From assembly GCA_020636075.1 (NCBI GenBank), contig JACJYO010000003.1, positions 62,001-126,000 of the forward strand: DNA of 64,000 nucleotides, in the 5' to 3' direction. How positions within the stretch are numbered: the first letter of the stretch is position 1; every line of letters starts with the position of its first letter. Shown one piece after another: positions 17,559 to 26,653 of the stretch. The notes beneath the pieces are model-generated. The model ran no database searches. It saw only the letters and a program-made list of their open reading frames with translations, and was not told the DNA's origin. The position numbers were made by a program, and so were the translations under genes. The stretch comes from Lewinellaceae bacterium. GTDB taxonomy: Bacteria > Bacteroidota > Bacteroidia > Chitinophagales > Saprospiraceae.

Positions 17559-18623
17559 ATGAAACGCCCTCGACTCAAACTTTCGCCAGAGCAATGGATG
17601 CGCTACCTCGTGTCACCGTTATTGGGCATCGCCACTAATGAAGCCATCAAGGCGACTACGGCGCAGCATATTATTGATAAGCTCGTGAAAGAGTCCGGGG
17701 CGTTCCCCTTCGTGCTCTCTTTCGTCGTGTGTATGGTTGGCATGGCGATCGTAGTCGAGATTAACATTGCCGTGAGCCGTCGACTCGACCGTTTTTTGAA
17801 GTGGAACAAACAACCGCTGCGACGGGCCAGTGTTCAGTTTTTGATCGTTGCCGTCGTAACCGCATTGTTAAGTCTGACGGGAAGCGCAATCTATTTTATG
17901 CTTTACCAGGCACCTGATTTCGTTCAGCCGCTAATCTTCGAGGGGGTAATCAGAAACGCTTTAATGAGTGCATTTATAGCGCTTGGCGGCGCGGGTATTT
18001 ATGTAACGATCAGCTTTTTTCATCATTGGAATTTCTCCCAAATTGAAGCCGAACGTTATAAAATCGCTGCTGCTGAAGCACAGATAGAGGCGCTGAAAGC
18101 GCAGTTGGACCCGCATTTTATGTTCAACTCATTAAACACGTTGACTGAACTGGTAGAGATTAACTCGAACAAGTCGCTGGAGTTTTTGAAGAGCTTCGGG
18201 CAGGTGTATCGCTATGTACTGCAAACCCGTGAACACGAATCGGTGGCTTTGCAAGAAGAATTAGATTTCGCCGATGCCTATTTGTATTTGTTGAAAACCC
18301 GTTTCGGCGAGGCGTTGCAAGTGGAAATAAACATCCCCGAAAGCGATTTGAGCCGACACTTGCCGCCGATGACGTTACAACTTTTATTGGAAAATGCCGT
18401 GAAGCACAATGTATTAACAACCTCGAAACCACTCCTCGTTCAGATTACATCGGATGCGCAATGGCTGACGGTTCAAAACAATTTGCAACCCAAATCGAGC
18501 AAAGGCTATTCGTCCGGCATAGGATTAAAAAATATCACGGAGCGCGTGCTTCGGTTGAACCAGAAGGAACCGGTTATTGAAAATGGCGGTGCATTTTTCA
18601 GGGTAAAAATTCCACTTCAGTAA
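17559..18623 (+). CDS. LytS/YehU-type sensor histidine kinase, copy 1
   Basis: 354 residues from ATG 17559 (MKRPRLK), chosen because the tandem copy starts in the same way. Four hydrophobic segments lie in residues 15-160, then a short coiled coil (AAEAQIEALKAQ), the His_kinase box LDPHFMFNSLNTL with the phospho-accepting His, and an ATP-binding domain with ENAVKHN (N box) and SGIGLKNITERV (G box). Membrane kinase with no large extracellular sensor domain. Partner is the LytTR regulator at 19796. The second kinase follows 28 nt later and is very similar. Confidence 0.9.
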   Translation: MKRPRLKLSPEQWMRYLVSPLLGIATNEAIKATTAQHIIDKLVKESGAFPFVLSFVVCMVGMAIVVEINIAVSRRLDRFLKWNKQPLRRASVQFLIVAVVTALLSLTGSAIYFMLYQAPDFVQPLIFEGVIRNALMSAFIALGGAGIYVTISFFHHWNFSQIEAERYKIAAAEAQIEALKAQLDPHFMFNSLNTLTELVEINSNKSLEFLKSFGQVYRYVLQTREHESVALQEELDFADAYLYLLKTRFGEALQVEINIPESDLSRHLPPMTLQLLLENAVKHNVLTTSKPLLVQITSDAQWLTVQNNLQPKSSKGYSSGIGLKNITERVLRLNQKEPVIENGGAFFRVKIPLQ

Positions 18624-18651
18624 TGATGCTTTTCGGATTTAACTCGATAAT

Positions 18652-19719
18652 ATGAAATTCCCGGGCGTCAAATTTACATCCACGCATTGGATGCGTTTTG
18701 TTGTTGCACCACTAATAGCTACGGCTTTTTATGCAGCATTGAGGCTCACATCTCCACAGGGCAGGATCGAGAAATTCCTTCGGGATTCGCCGGGGTATAT
18801 GCCGTTGCTCATTTTTTCTACAGCCCTGATTGGAGCGCTTTTCAATGTAGAGGTCAATATTGCCTTGTCGAAGTGGCTCGACCGCAAATTACCCTGGGAA
18901 CAACATCCCTTGAAGCGCGTCCTCGTGCAACTCGCGGTATTGTGTTTGGCTAATCTGATAGCAAGTGCAATTATAACAGTCGCGTTTTTTTCATTTGCCC
19001 CCTTGCCGGCGTCCTTTGAGTATAAACTTGTCGATCAGGTATTGCGGGCCGGCACCTTTGCCATTCTCTTAGCATTGATCATCGGAGGTATTGAACTGGC
19101 TTTCAGTTTTTTTCACCACTGGAAAACCAAAAGCCTTGAAGCCGAGCAGTATAAAGTCGCAGCCGCGGAAGCCCAAATTGAGGCACTGAAAGCACAGCTG
19201 GACCCGCATTTCATGTTCAACTCGCTCAATACGTTGACCGAATTGGTAGAAATCAATTCGTCAAAGTCGCTGGATTTTTTGAAAAGCTTTGGTCAGATCT
19301 ATCGCTATGTTTTGCAAACCCGAGCGCACGAATCCGTGACGTTGCGTGAGGAATTGGACTTCGCAGACGCCTATTTGTTTTTGATTAAAACCCGATTCGG
19401 TGCGGCGTTACAGGTGAAAAAAAATATCGAAGAAGCCGATCTGGAAAAACATTTGCCACCCATGACATTACAACTTTTGTTGGAAAACGCCGTGAAACAC
19501 AACGTTTTAACAATATCGAAACCCCTGTACGTCCGGCTCTCCACCGATGGAGAATGGCTGTCGGTTCAGAACAATTTGCAACTCAAATCCAGCAAGCCTT
19601 ATTCCTCCGGCATCGGTCTGAAAAACATCACGGAGCGCATACTGCGTCTGACGCAACAAGAACCGGTTATTGAAAACGGCGACGTTTTTTTTACCGTGAA
19701 TATTCCGCTGCGAAAGTGA
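18652..19719 (+). CDS. LytS/YehU-type sensor histidine kinase, copy 2
   Basis: 355 residues with the same plan as copy 1: four membrane segments, AAEAQIEALKAQLDPHFMFNSLNTL, ENAVKHNVL and SGIGLKNITERIL. The catalytic halves are nearly identical while the membrane halves differ more, as expected for a tandem duplication with divergence of signal input. Probably heterodimerises or competes with copy 1 for the LytTR regulator (inference). Confidence 0.9.
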   Translation: MKFPGVKFTSTHWMRFVVAPLIATAFYAALRLTSPQGRIEKFLRDSPGYMPLLIFSTALIGALFNVEVNIALSKWLDRKLPWEQHPLKRVLVQLAVLCLANLIASAIITVAFFSFAPLPASFEYKLVDQVLRAGTFAILLALIIGGIELAFSFFHHWKTKSLEAEQYKVAAAEAQIEALKAQLDPHFMFNSLNTLTELVEINSSKSLDFLKSFGQIYRYVLQTRAHESVTLREELDFADAYLFLIKTRFGAALQVKKNIEEADLEKHLPPMTLQLLLENAVKHNVLTISKPLYVRLSTDGEWLSVQNNLQLKSSKPYSSGIGLKNITERILRLTQQEPVIENGDVFFTVNIPLRK

Positions 19720-19795
19720 TTTTTTTCAAAAAAGTGCCAATGCTGCCTGCTCAATTGCCAAATCGATTAATAAACAATATTTATTTTCAATTGAC

Positions 19796-20563
19796 ATGAA
19801 TATCCTCATCATAGAAGACGAAGCCGCCGCTGCATCGCGCCTCAAACGGCTTATCACCGAAATCGCGTCAGATGCCAACATCACCGGCGAGGCGGACACC
19901 GTGGAATCCGCCGTCCAACTATTCAGAACCGCCGGAACAAACACTGACCTCGTGTTTATGGACATTCAGTTGGCCGACGGCCTGAGTTTCGAGATTTTTG
20001 AAAAAACGACTGTCTCTGCGCCCGTTATTTTCACAACGGCATACGATGAATTTGCACTCAAAGCCTTCAAGATCAACGCAGTAGACTATTTGCTCAAGCC
20101 TATAGACCGCATGGAACTAATGCTGGCTATAGAAAAATTCCGCAAAAGCCAACCCACCGCCGTCGAGTCGTTCACCAATGATTTGGCAACCATACTGAAA
20201 TCCGTCGCAGCGCAAAAACCGACCTATCGGCAGCGATTTCTTGTCAACTGGCGTGAAGAATTTGTGCCCATCTCAATTGCCGATGTCGCCTACTTTGTCA
20301 TCGATAATGGCATTTCATGGTTGGTACGCACCGATGGCAAGCGCTTTGTGGCGGACGAAACAATGGAAGAAATTGCAGCCCAATTGGACCCCGACATATT
20401 TTTCCGTCTAAACCGCCAGGTCATTGCCCGACCGGAGGCTATCAAGCAGATCCACAAACATTTCAACGGGAAGTTGAAGATCACCCTGCACCCAAACCTG
20501 GCTGAGGAAGTGTTTGTCAGTCGACAATCAGCCCCAGAGTTTCGGGCTTGGCTAAACCGGTAG
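19796..20563 (+). CDS. LytTR-family response regulator
   Basis: 255 residues. Receiver domain 1-120 with acidic pocket IIEDE, phospho-acceptor D56 in VFMDIQLADG, Thr in TTAYDEFAL and Lys in LKPID. A LytTR DNA-binding domain occupies about 150-255 (FLVNWREEFVPISIADVAYF, FFRLNRQVIARPEAI). It completes the two-kinase one-regulator operon starting at 16624 or 17559. Such regulators bind short direct repeats, but the AACAATAGT repeats of this window are not found near this operon. Confidence 0.92.
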   Translation: MNILIIEDEAAAASRLKRLITEIASDANITGEADTVESAVQLFRTAGTNTDLVFMDIQLADGLSFEIFEKTTVSAPVIFTTAYDEFALKAFKINAVDYLLKPIDRMELMLAIEKFRKSQPTAVESFTNDLATILKSVAAQKPTYRQRFLVNWREEFVPISIADVAYFVIDNGISWLVRTDGKRFVADETMEEIAAQLDPDIFFRLNRQVIARPEAIKQIHKHFNGKLKITLHPNLAEEVFVSRQSAPEFRAWLNR

Positions 20564-20628
20564 TCGTCGTTTGCCAAGTCAGAGAGGCATCTCTATACTT
20601 TTTGGATAGTTTGTTATATAAAGCAGGC

Positions 20629-21738
20629 TCAATTATTCCCCTGCAGACGCCTTCTCACCTTTCGATTCTCCCGAACAGATTTTTCAGTTTTATTATATTG
20701 CAAAAACTCGGGGTCCTGTTCTATAATTTTTTCAATTGTATTTTCAAAGGGTGTCATTTTCCGGATATTTTCATATTCCGCTTCGTTTTCTATCGGATGC
20801 AGATAAGGGGTTATATACATTACCCGTTCTACATAATTTTTGACTTTCCGCTTGTTTTTAAACAGGAAACCGAGCAGGGGGATATTCCTTAAAAATGGCA
20901 CGCCCCCTTCCAGGATATTGGTTTCTTCTGTGATCAATCCACCGATAATAAGTGTTTGCCCGTCGTTTATGGTTACCCGTGTCTGTATGTCATTTTCCTC
21001 GATCATAAACTCTCCCGAAGCGGAAAAGGGCAAAAACTCAGACACTTTACCCTGAATATCCAGGTGAATCAGTGAGTCATGCGTAGGTATTGGGGTAACT
21101 GCCAAATTTATGCCGGCTTCAATATTTTGAAGGGTTGTAGTGATCCCATTGATCGTAGCCGTTTCCAATACGATCGTCCGGCGATCGACAATATTCAGGT
21201 TTGCCGATTCACCGCTTAACACCGCCACATGCGGGTTGGTCATGATCTTAGCCCGGTCTTCGTTGACCAGGGCCCGGATATTCAGATGAAAATTTGGAGT
21301 TAGTTTGGTAATGGCATTGTATACAAGCGAAAGCTGCCCCGTACTGGCAGTGGGCGTATAGTTGACATTACTGAAATTTCCGGACGCCCCCTGCGTAATA
21401 TCGATCCCCCAGTTAAAATCATGCTCGTGAAAATATTCAACCAGCATGAATTCTATAGAAATCATCATCTGCGGGATGTCCAGCATTCGCAGGTGCACAA
21501 GCGCTTCTTCTATAAGCAGGGAATCGCCGACCAGAATGAGCCGGTTCCCTTCCTTATGTTCAAAAACGGTCACATCGCGATTGATCTGTTCAAATTTTTG
21601 AAGTACTACATCCGAGATCAGGTTCTTGATTTTATACTCCAGAACCCTGTGTTGCCCCGGCAACGAAATGCCCAGGCCAGACAGCAGCAGGCAAATCAGA
21701 CATCGCCGAATCGCTTTAGAAAAATTAATAGTTAGCAT
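20629..21738 (-). CDS. Secretin-domain protein, copy 2
   Basis: 369 residues from ATG 21738 (MLTINFS), chosen for the signal peptide (residues 1-28, ending LPGQ). Residues about 30-110 resemble a secretin N1-type domain (NRLILVGDSLLIEEALVHLRMLD). Residues about 115-320 form the secretin channel core, with the family signature VPFLRNIPLLGFLFK. The C-terminal basic tail (RKVRRRLQGNN) is unusual. It lacks the longer N-domains and S-domain of type II or III secretion secretins, and no pilus or secretion ATPase genes are near. Last gene of the operon headed by the glycine-rich protein at 24857. Confidence 0.8.
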   Translation of the reverse strand: MLTINFSKAIRRCLICLLLSGLGISLPGQHRVLEYKIKNLISDVVLQKFEQINRDVTVFEHKEGNRLILVGDSLLIEEALVHLRMLDIPQMMISIEFMLVEYFHEHDFNWGIDITQGASGNFSNVNYTPTASTGQLSLVYNAITKLTPNFHLNIRALVNEDRAKIMTNPHVAVLSGESANLNIVDRRTIVLETATINGITTTLQNIEAGINLAVTPIPTHDSLIHLDIQGKVSEFLPFSASGEFMIEENDIQTRVTINDGQTLIIGGLITEETNILEGGVPFLRNIPLLGFLFKNKRKVKNYVERVMYITPYLHPIENEAEYENIRKMTPFENTIEKIIEQDPEFLQYNKTEKSVRENRKVRRRLQGNN

Positions 21739-21909
21739 CACTGTATGTTGTTTTAGATATGTTTTTATTTCATTGAGCATTAAGGCAAGGAGGAAGCCTG
21801 CGGACAGGCTTCTCCTCGCCAAAATCAATGATGCTATTCTTGATACTACTCTGACAAATTGAAGCGCACGCTCCATTGTGCAAAGGCAACATCAAGCATA
21901 TACACCATC

Positions 21910-22602
21910 TTATTCCACTATTATTTCTTGTCCGAGTTCAACTTGTTGGCGGTTGCCATCGGGGTCCTGAACTTCGGCCTGCAAGCCATACGTTCCCGCC
22001 GGATATTCACCGGATGTCAGAAACGCATCAAACAGGTACTGGTCCAGGCTCTGTGCGTGAAGGGTTGCCGGCAGGATTGCCGTGGTAGCCCCGGTTTGCG
22101 CCTTCAGGAAAAAATTGACGGTATAGTTTGCGCCAGTGTTGGCATTAAAAACATCCTTCACTTCCAGCCGGATTGTAATCGTGTCGGGGGGAGCCGATAC
22201 CAGCGTAGTTTTATTCAACGTAACGTTTTCGATGGTTGGACTACCGGAAAGGGTCAAATTCAGCACAGGGCGGTTATTGTCATTCATGTCCACCAGCGTT
22301 GTCACCGATAAGAAGCCGGATTGGTTTATCGCAAGGGTCACGGCGTCCCAAACATCAGCCAGGCGGTAATAGCCATAATTATCCGTAACCGTAGTTACCG
22401 TAGTGGGGAATGGCGGCTGCCCTGGCCCCTGACTTGGCGCATCATACGTAGCCGACACCTGCACTCCTGCCAGCGGCGTACCGTTGTTGTCTGTCACAAT
22501 ACCTGTTATTGTTCCTTTTGTCGGAATAAGGATCACATCCTTACAACCAAACTGGGTCATCAGACAGCAGCAGAATATAGAAACTATAGTTATGGATTTC
22601 AT
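21910..22602 (-). CDS. Lipoprotein with carboxypeptidase-regulatory-like domain
   Basis: 230 residues from ATG 22602 (MKSITIV). Signal ends LMTQFGC, with Cys20 as lipid attachment site. Residues about 30-115 are a CarboxypepD_reg-like beta-sandwich (GTITGIVTDNNGTPLAGVQV, DNYGYYRLADV). The remaining region (about 120-230) looks like a second all-beta domain with no family I can name. It sits between the two secretin-like genes, 44 nt after the first and 171 nt before the second, so it could be a pilotin-like or scaffold partner of the channel (inference). Confidence 0.7.
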   Translation of the reverse strand: MKSITIVSIFCCCLMTQFGCKDVILIPTKGTITGIVTDNNGTPLAGVQVSATYDAPSQGPGQPPFPTTVTTVTDNYGYYRLADVWDAVTLAINQSGFLSVTTLVDMNDNNRPVLNLTLSGSPTIENVTLNKTTLVSAPPDTITIRLEVKDVFNANTGANYTVNFFLKAQTGATTAILPATLHAQSLDQYLFDAFLTSGEYPAGTYGLQAEVQDPDGNRQQVELGQEIIVE

Positions 22603-22646
22603 TGTATTGTTTTTATAGAAATAAAGGATTGATAAGTCTAACCATC

Positions 22647-23789
22647 TCAATTACCACCTGAGGATTTCTCCTGCCGGCGCTGTTGACGTTTTATACGTCT
22701 GCCCTCTTTCCTGTTCTCGCGCATAGACTTATTTGTTTTGTTATACTGGAGAAAATCCGGGTCCTGCTCGATGATTTTTTCTACCGTATTTTCATAGGGC
22801 GTCATTTTTCGAATGTTTTGGTATTCCGACTCGTTTTCTACCGGATGGAGGTATGGCGTTATATAAATGACCCGCTCCACATAGTTTTTGACCTCTTTTT
22901 TGTTTTTAAACAACAAGCCGATCAGGGGAATCTTCCGAAGAAAAGGAACACCACCTTCCAGGGTGTTGGTTTCTTCCTGGATCAGTCCGCCGATTATGAG
23001 CGTCTGACCGTCGTTTACCGTTACCTGTGTGGTAATGTTATTCTCTTCCGTTCGATATTCGCCGGATTCTGAAAAGGGCAGAAATTCGGACACTTGCCCT
23101 TGCACATTCAGGTGGATCAGCGAATCGTGGGTAGGCACCGGTGTCACGTTCAGGCGGATACCGGCTTCAATATTTTGCAAGGAGGTAGTCACGCCGTTGA
23201 TGGTGGCCGTTTCCAACACGATGGTTCTGCGATCGATAATATTCAGGCTGGCCGGCTCGCCGCTCAACACGACGAGGTGTGGATTGGTCACCACTTTGGC
23301 GTGGTTTTCATTGACCAGTGCCCGGATATTCATGTGGAAATTGGGCACCAGCTTCGTCACGGCATTGTACAACAGCGACAGGTCGCCCGAGGCCGCACCG
23401 GGGGTGTAATTCAGGTCGCTGAAATTGCCTGTTGTACCCTGCGTGACATCGATGCCCCATTCGAAATCATGTTCGTGAAAATACTCCACCAACATAAACT
23501 CAATAGTGACCATCATCTGCGGCACATCGAGCATTTCCAACTCCTCAATAGCCTGGCTGATCTGCAGGGAATCCCCTACCAATACCAGCCGGTTACCTTC
23601 TTTGTGTTCAAAGATCTCGACATCTTTGTTGATCTGTTCAAATTTTTCCAGTACGACACCCGATATCAGGTTTTTCATTTTGTATTCCTGAACGGTGCGT
23701 TGGGCGCAAAGTAAAACCCCATGGTAACTAAAAAAAAGACAGATCAGAGCATAGCGAATTAACTTACATGTTTTCATTGTTAGCATCAT
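22647..23789 (-). CDS. Secretin-domain protein, copy 1
   Basis: 380 residues (376 if the ATG at 23777 is used). Signal peptide ends LLCAQ. EYKMKNLISGVVLEKFEQINKDV and NRLVLVGDSLQI form an N-domain; the secretin core carries VPFLRKIPLIGLLFK and NDGQTLIIGGLIQEE. C-terminal tail is basic (RRIKRQQRRQEK). Very close paralogue of the copy at 20629, sharing its order of domains. Starts 66 nt after the stop of the glycine-rich gene 23856-24857 and probably shares its promoter. A small outer-membrane ring is the family expectation; a cargo is not proven. Confidence 0.82.
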   Translation of the reverse strand: MMLTMKTCKLIRYALICLFFSYHGVLLCAQRTVQEYKMKNLISGVVLEKFEQINKDVEIFEHKEGNRLVLVGDSLQISQAIEELEMLDVPQMMVTIEFMLVEYFHEHDFEWGIDVTQGTTGNFSDLNYTPGAASGDLSLLYNAVTKLVPNFHMNIRALVNENHAKVVTNPHLVVLSGEPASLNIIDRRTIVLETATINGVTTSLQNIEAGIRLNVTPVPTHDSLIHLNVQGQVSEFLPFSESGEYRTEENNITTQVTVNDGQTLIIGGLIQEETNTLEGGVPFLRKIPLIGLLFKNKKEVKNYVERVIYITPYLHPVENESEYQNIRKMTPYENTVEKIIEQDPDFLQYNKTNKSMRENRKEGRRIKRQQRRQEKSSGGN

Positions 23790-23855
23790 TGAAAAAGTAA
23801 ATTCTCTGATTATCCGGGAAAGCTCCCGCTGATCATTCCAGCATACTTGTATCCG

Positions 23856-24857
23856 TTATTGTTTCGTGAACAGATAGCGCACATACCCGTCGCCGGGGTT
23901 ATTCGTATCACTGTTTTGTTGTTTACTGCTGTTCAGCGGATGCGCCGTGTTCGTGTTGATAAAACTGCCGCCGCCGCCGCCGCCAAACCCGGGCATACCC
24001 GCACCGCCACCGGAATAACCGCCGCCGCCGCCGCCGCCGATTGCACCCGAGCCGCCGCCGCCAAATCCCCAGCCACCGTTGTGCAGATCATCCTGAATAC
24101 CGCCAAGGCCGCCAAGGGGTTGTTTGGACAAACTGTGATCTTTCCAGCCGGCATTGCCGTAATTCAGGATACCATTCTGGTGTTGGCCGTCGGTAAAGGC
24201 GCCGCCGCCGCCGCCGGTCTGTTGGTTTGACTGCCCGCCGTCGCCGCGAGAACCGCCTTCTGCCATTTCCCGCAATTGACCGCCGCCAACACCGTTTTCA
24301 TTGGAGGTGCCCGGCAGACCCGGATAATATTTGATCTCGTTCTCGTTTTTATGAACACCGGCGCCACCGCCACCGCCGGCTACCAGCAGCAGTTCCCACT
24401 TATTGCCATTATCCCTGGACATCAGGATTGCGGTTCCACCACCGCCACCAGCCCCGTAATCGCCATTCGGCAACAAATCATACTTGGCCCATTGGCCGCG
24501 ATTACCGGCAATTACGCGGAGGATGGTGCCCGGCGGGATTTCGTTGAATCCCGTTCCGATGCGGTAGTTGGCGCTTACAGTTGCACCTTCGCCAGCACTG
24601 ACGCGCTGCATGCGCGGGGTATTGAAACGGTCGATATAGGTATATTCGATCCACCCGCCATCGCCACCTTCCGCTTCCAGAATCAGCAGGTTAAACGAAT
24701 CGGACTTAGGCACCACGAAGTCATGGAAAATCGCTTCCTGTGCCTGCACCAACTGTACCTGCCCGTTGGCAATCATGGGTGTTTGCGATTGAACCGACCA
24801 ATGAGTCAGTATAGTCATCGCCAACATATTGAGCCAATTAAATGAGATCATTTGCAT
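23856..24857 (-). CDS. Secreted glycine-rich (ALK-GRD-like) protein without lectin repeats
   Basis: 333 residues. Weak signal peptide ending VQSQ near residue 25. The whole mature protein is one glycine-rich domain: ILEAEGGDGGW, LLLVAGGGGGAG, FGGGGSGAIGGGGGGGYSGGGAG, GGGGGGSFINTN, and the terminal GDGYVRYLFTKQ shared with other members (GYV or GFV plus aromatic and T). It lacks the ricin repeats of its relatives. First gene of a four-gene operon with two secretin-like proteins and a lipoprotein, and preceded by a perfect operator. It may be the cargo or a structural partner of the secretin-like proteins (inference). Confidence 0.82.
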   Translation of the reverse strand: MQMISFNWLNMLAMTILTHWSVQSQTPMIANGQVQLVQAQEAIFHDFVVPKSDSFNLLILEAEGGDGGWIEYTYIDRFNTPRMQRVSAGEGATVSANYRIGTGFNEIPPGTILRVIAGNRGQWAKYDLLPNGDYGAGGGGGTAILMSRDNGNKWELLLVAGGGGGAGVHKNENEIKYYPGLPGTSNENGVGGGQLREMAEGGSRGDGGQSNQQTGGGGGAFTDGQHQNGILNYGNAGWKDHSLSKQPLGGLGGIQDDLHNGGWGFGGGGSGAIGGGGGGGYSGGGAGMPGFGGGGGGSFINTNTAHPLNSSKQQNSDTNNPGDGYVRYLFTKQ

Positions 24858-24935
24858 ACTGAATTGTAGTTTAAAATGGAGCTGATCCGGATTTCCTATT
24901 TCTTTCGTTTATCCGGCTCTGCACTAAGGATGTTG

Positions 24936-24998
24936 CAAAGTTCAGGGCTGTTCCCTAGGGAAACTTGGACTATTGTTTCAAATAGGTGGACTATTGTT
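24936..24998 (-). promoter_or_regulatory. Operator and promoter of the glycine-rich/secretin operon
   Basis: Perfect minus-strand AACAATAGT half-sites at 24998-24990 and 24977-24969 (21 bp apart), with TTTG at 24939-24936 after 29 nt. The distal half-site overlaps the 3' end of the TlpA-like gene: CAATAG inside it supplies that gene's last codon and stop (24991-24993). Confidence 0.88.
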
Positions 24999-26439
24999 CA
25001 CCTGCCAGCACTTCCTTGTTTTTGAGGCGCTGCATACGGTCCATTTGCATCACCAGGGTGACATCGTCGGGAGACAGGTGTTTACCGATAATCGTACGAT
25101 CGGGGTTGAGCAGGTAGATCTCCGGGGTGGCGCGCACAAAGTATTTCTTGTAAATACTGTTGTTGTCCGCGTCTGTGACGTTGATCCAATCCATTTCGTT
25201 TTTCTCGATAAAGGCGTTCCATTCGTCTTCCGGCGTGCTCATGGCCACCGCTACGACCTCCAGGCCCTGGTCTTTCATCTCCCGGTATCGTTGCACCATC
25301 ACCGGTGTTTCCTTGATACAGTGTTCGCAGTCGCTGTGGTAAAAGAAGAGGGCGATGTAGGGTGCTTTGATATCGTCCAAAGCATATTCCCGACCTGCCG
25401 GGTCGCAAGCCTGGAAGCTTTCGCCCTTCATACCTACCAGACTATTGCGCATGTCTTCGGCACGCAACTGATAGGCATACAGGTGGAGCGAGTCAGTCCA
25501 GAACGCGCGTTCAGTCGTCAGGTAGTTGTCGACCATATGGATGTAAAAAGCGTCCGGGTCCATTTGCCCGTTGAACGGCGGCATATAATCATCGGCGAGC
25601 CATTTGGCGAAAAACTTGTAATAGGCCGGGTGGTCCAGCACCTTTTCCATGAGGATGTCGACAGCCTGAAGTTTTATATCTGTTTGGTTGGGAACATAGC
25701 GGTTCATGTACTCCCACAGTTTATCAAAGGCGACTGTCGTGTGCAGTAGCCGTTCGTCCGAGAAATCTACGTTGTCCCAAAAATGACTGAGCATGCCTTC
25801 CTGCCGGGCAGCAACATCAAGCGTCGGATCTGCAACAATATCGTTCAGGATGGCAGGCGCCTGTTTGGCTTTTTCGTATTTCGTAAATAAACTGTTGGGG
25901 TACTCCGAAAAGATGCTGGTGTAGTAGTTTTTCTGTTCGAAAAAGTATTGCTGCCGCAACTGGTCGATCTGCGCCTGATCCAGTTGTTGTCCCATGGCTT
26001 GCAGTTCCTCCACCTGGGCCTGAAAGCGTACCCCCAGGTTTGTATCATACTGCAGGGTGTTGTACAACAAGGTGTTTTCGAAACTCCCGCGCACTTGCAT
26101 ACACTCGATGGGGCAAGTGGCCTGTGTGCTCAGGGCAACCGTCTGGTCTTCATCCAACAGTACCGGAAGCACCACGTCGTTGGGAAGCAGGAGCTCGTAG
26201 CAACCCGGGTCGAGCCGCACACCGTATTTAAATAAGGCGTTCCCCTGAGCATCCAGTTGGACTGAATCCAGCTTGGATTTTACATTTCCCTGTACACCCT
26301 GCAACCGGACCCAGGCCGAAGGCAAACCAGCTACATGCAGGCTGATTTCGGTATTTTCTTCAGTTGCCGTCTGGGCCTGAACAGCAGTTCCAACAACGGT
26401 GAATGCAAAAAGCAACAAGAACAACGACGAGTATTTCAT
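24991..26439 (-). CDS. TlpA-like periplasmic thiol-disulfide protein
   Basis: 482 residues. Signal peptide 1-22 (ending AVQAQ). Residues about 30-120 resemble the DUF4369-type N-terminal domain, about 130-330 a DUF5106-like helical region, and about 335-482 a thioredoxin fold with active site DCEHCIKE (C-x-x-C) and the cis-Pro loop RATPEIYLL. Bacteroidota proteins of this type act in periplasmic redox or cytochrome and disulfide maintenance. It has its own operator at 26477-26539, back to back with that of the MFS gene, and its stop codon lies within the next operator downstream. Confidence 0.88.
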   Translation of the reverse strand: MKYSSLFLLLFAFTVVGTAVQAQTATEENTEISLHVAGLPSAWVRLQGVQGNVKSKLDSVQLDAQGNALFKYGVRLDPGCYELLLPNDVVLPVLLDEDQTVALSTQATCPIECMQVRGSFENTLLYNTLQYDTNLGVRFQAQVEELQAMGQQLDQAQIDQLRQQYFFEQKNYYTSIFSEYPNSLFTKYEKAKQAPAILNDIVADPTLDVAARQEGMLSHFWDNVDFSDERLLHTTVAFDKLWEYMNRYVPNQTDIKLQAVDILMEKVLDHPAYYKFFAKWLADDYMPPFNGQMDPDAFYIHMVDNYLTTERAFWTDSLHLYAYQLRAEDMRNSLVGMKGESFQACDPAGREYALDDIKAPYIALFFYHSDCEHCIKETPVMVQRYREMKDQGLEVVAVAMSTPEDEWNAFIEKNEMDWINVTDADNNSIYKKYFVRATPEIYLLNPDRTIIGKHLSPDDVTLVMQMDRMQRLKNKEVLAGEQ

Positions 26440-26476
26440 AAGGATAGATTTTTCGATCAGAATTTTTTTGTCGTTG

Positions 26477-26539
26477 CAAAGGTCTCCTCCGCCAATTTGT
26501 GAAACCTGTACTATTGTTCTAAATACATGGACTATTGTT
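26477..26539 (-). promoter_or_regulatory. Operator and promoter of the TlpA-like gene
   Basis: Perfect minus-strand half-sites at 26539-26531 and 26518-26510, 21 bp apart; TTTG at 26480-26477 after 29 nt; start codon at 26439. Confidence 0.88.
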
Positions 26540-26568
26540 CAATTCCAGCCTGATTTGGGCGAACACTG

Positions 26569-26632
26569 AACAATAGTCTAAGAATTCGAAACAATAGTGC
26601 AGGTTTGACTGCCCGTCCGGGGCTGATCTTTG
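26569..26632 (+). promoter_or_regulatory. Operator and promoter of the MFS transporter gene
   Basis: Perfect plus-strand AACAATAGT at 26569-26577 and 26590-26598, 21 bp apart; TTTG at 26629-26632 after 30 nt. Only 29 bp separate its distal half-site from that of the divergent operator, giving four half-sites in 89 bp. Confidence 0.88.
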
Positions 26633-26653
26633 TGGCAAACAAATCATCAATAC

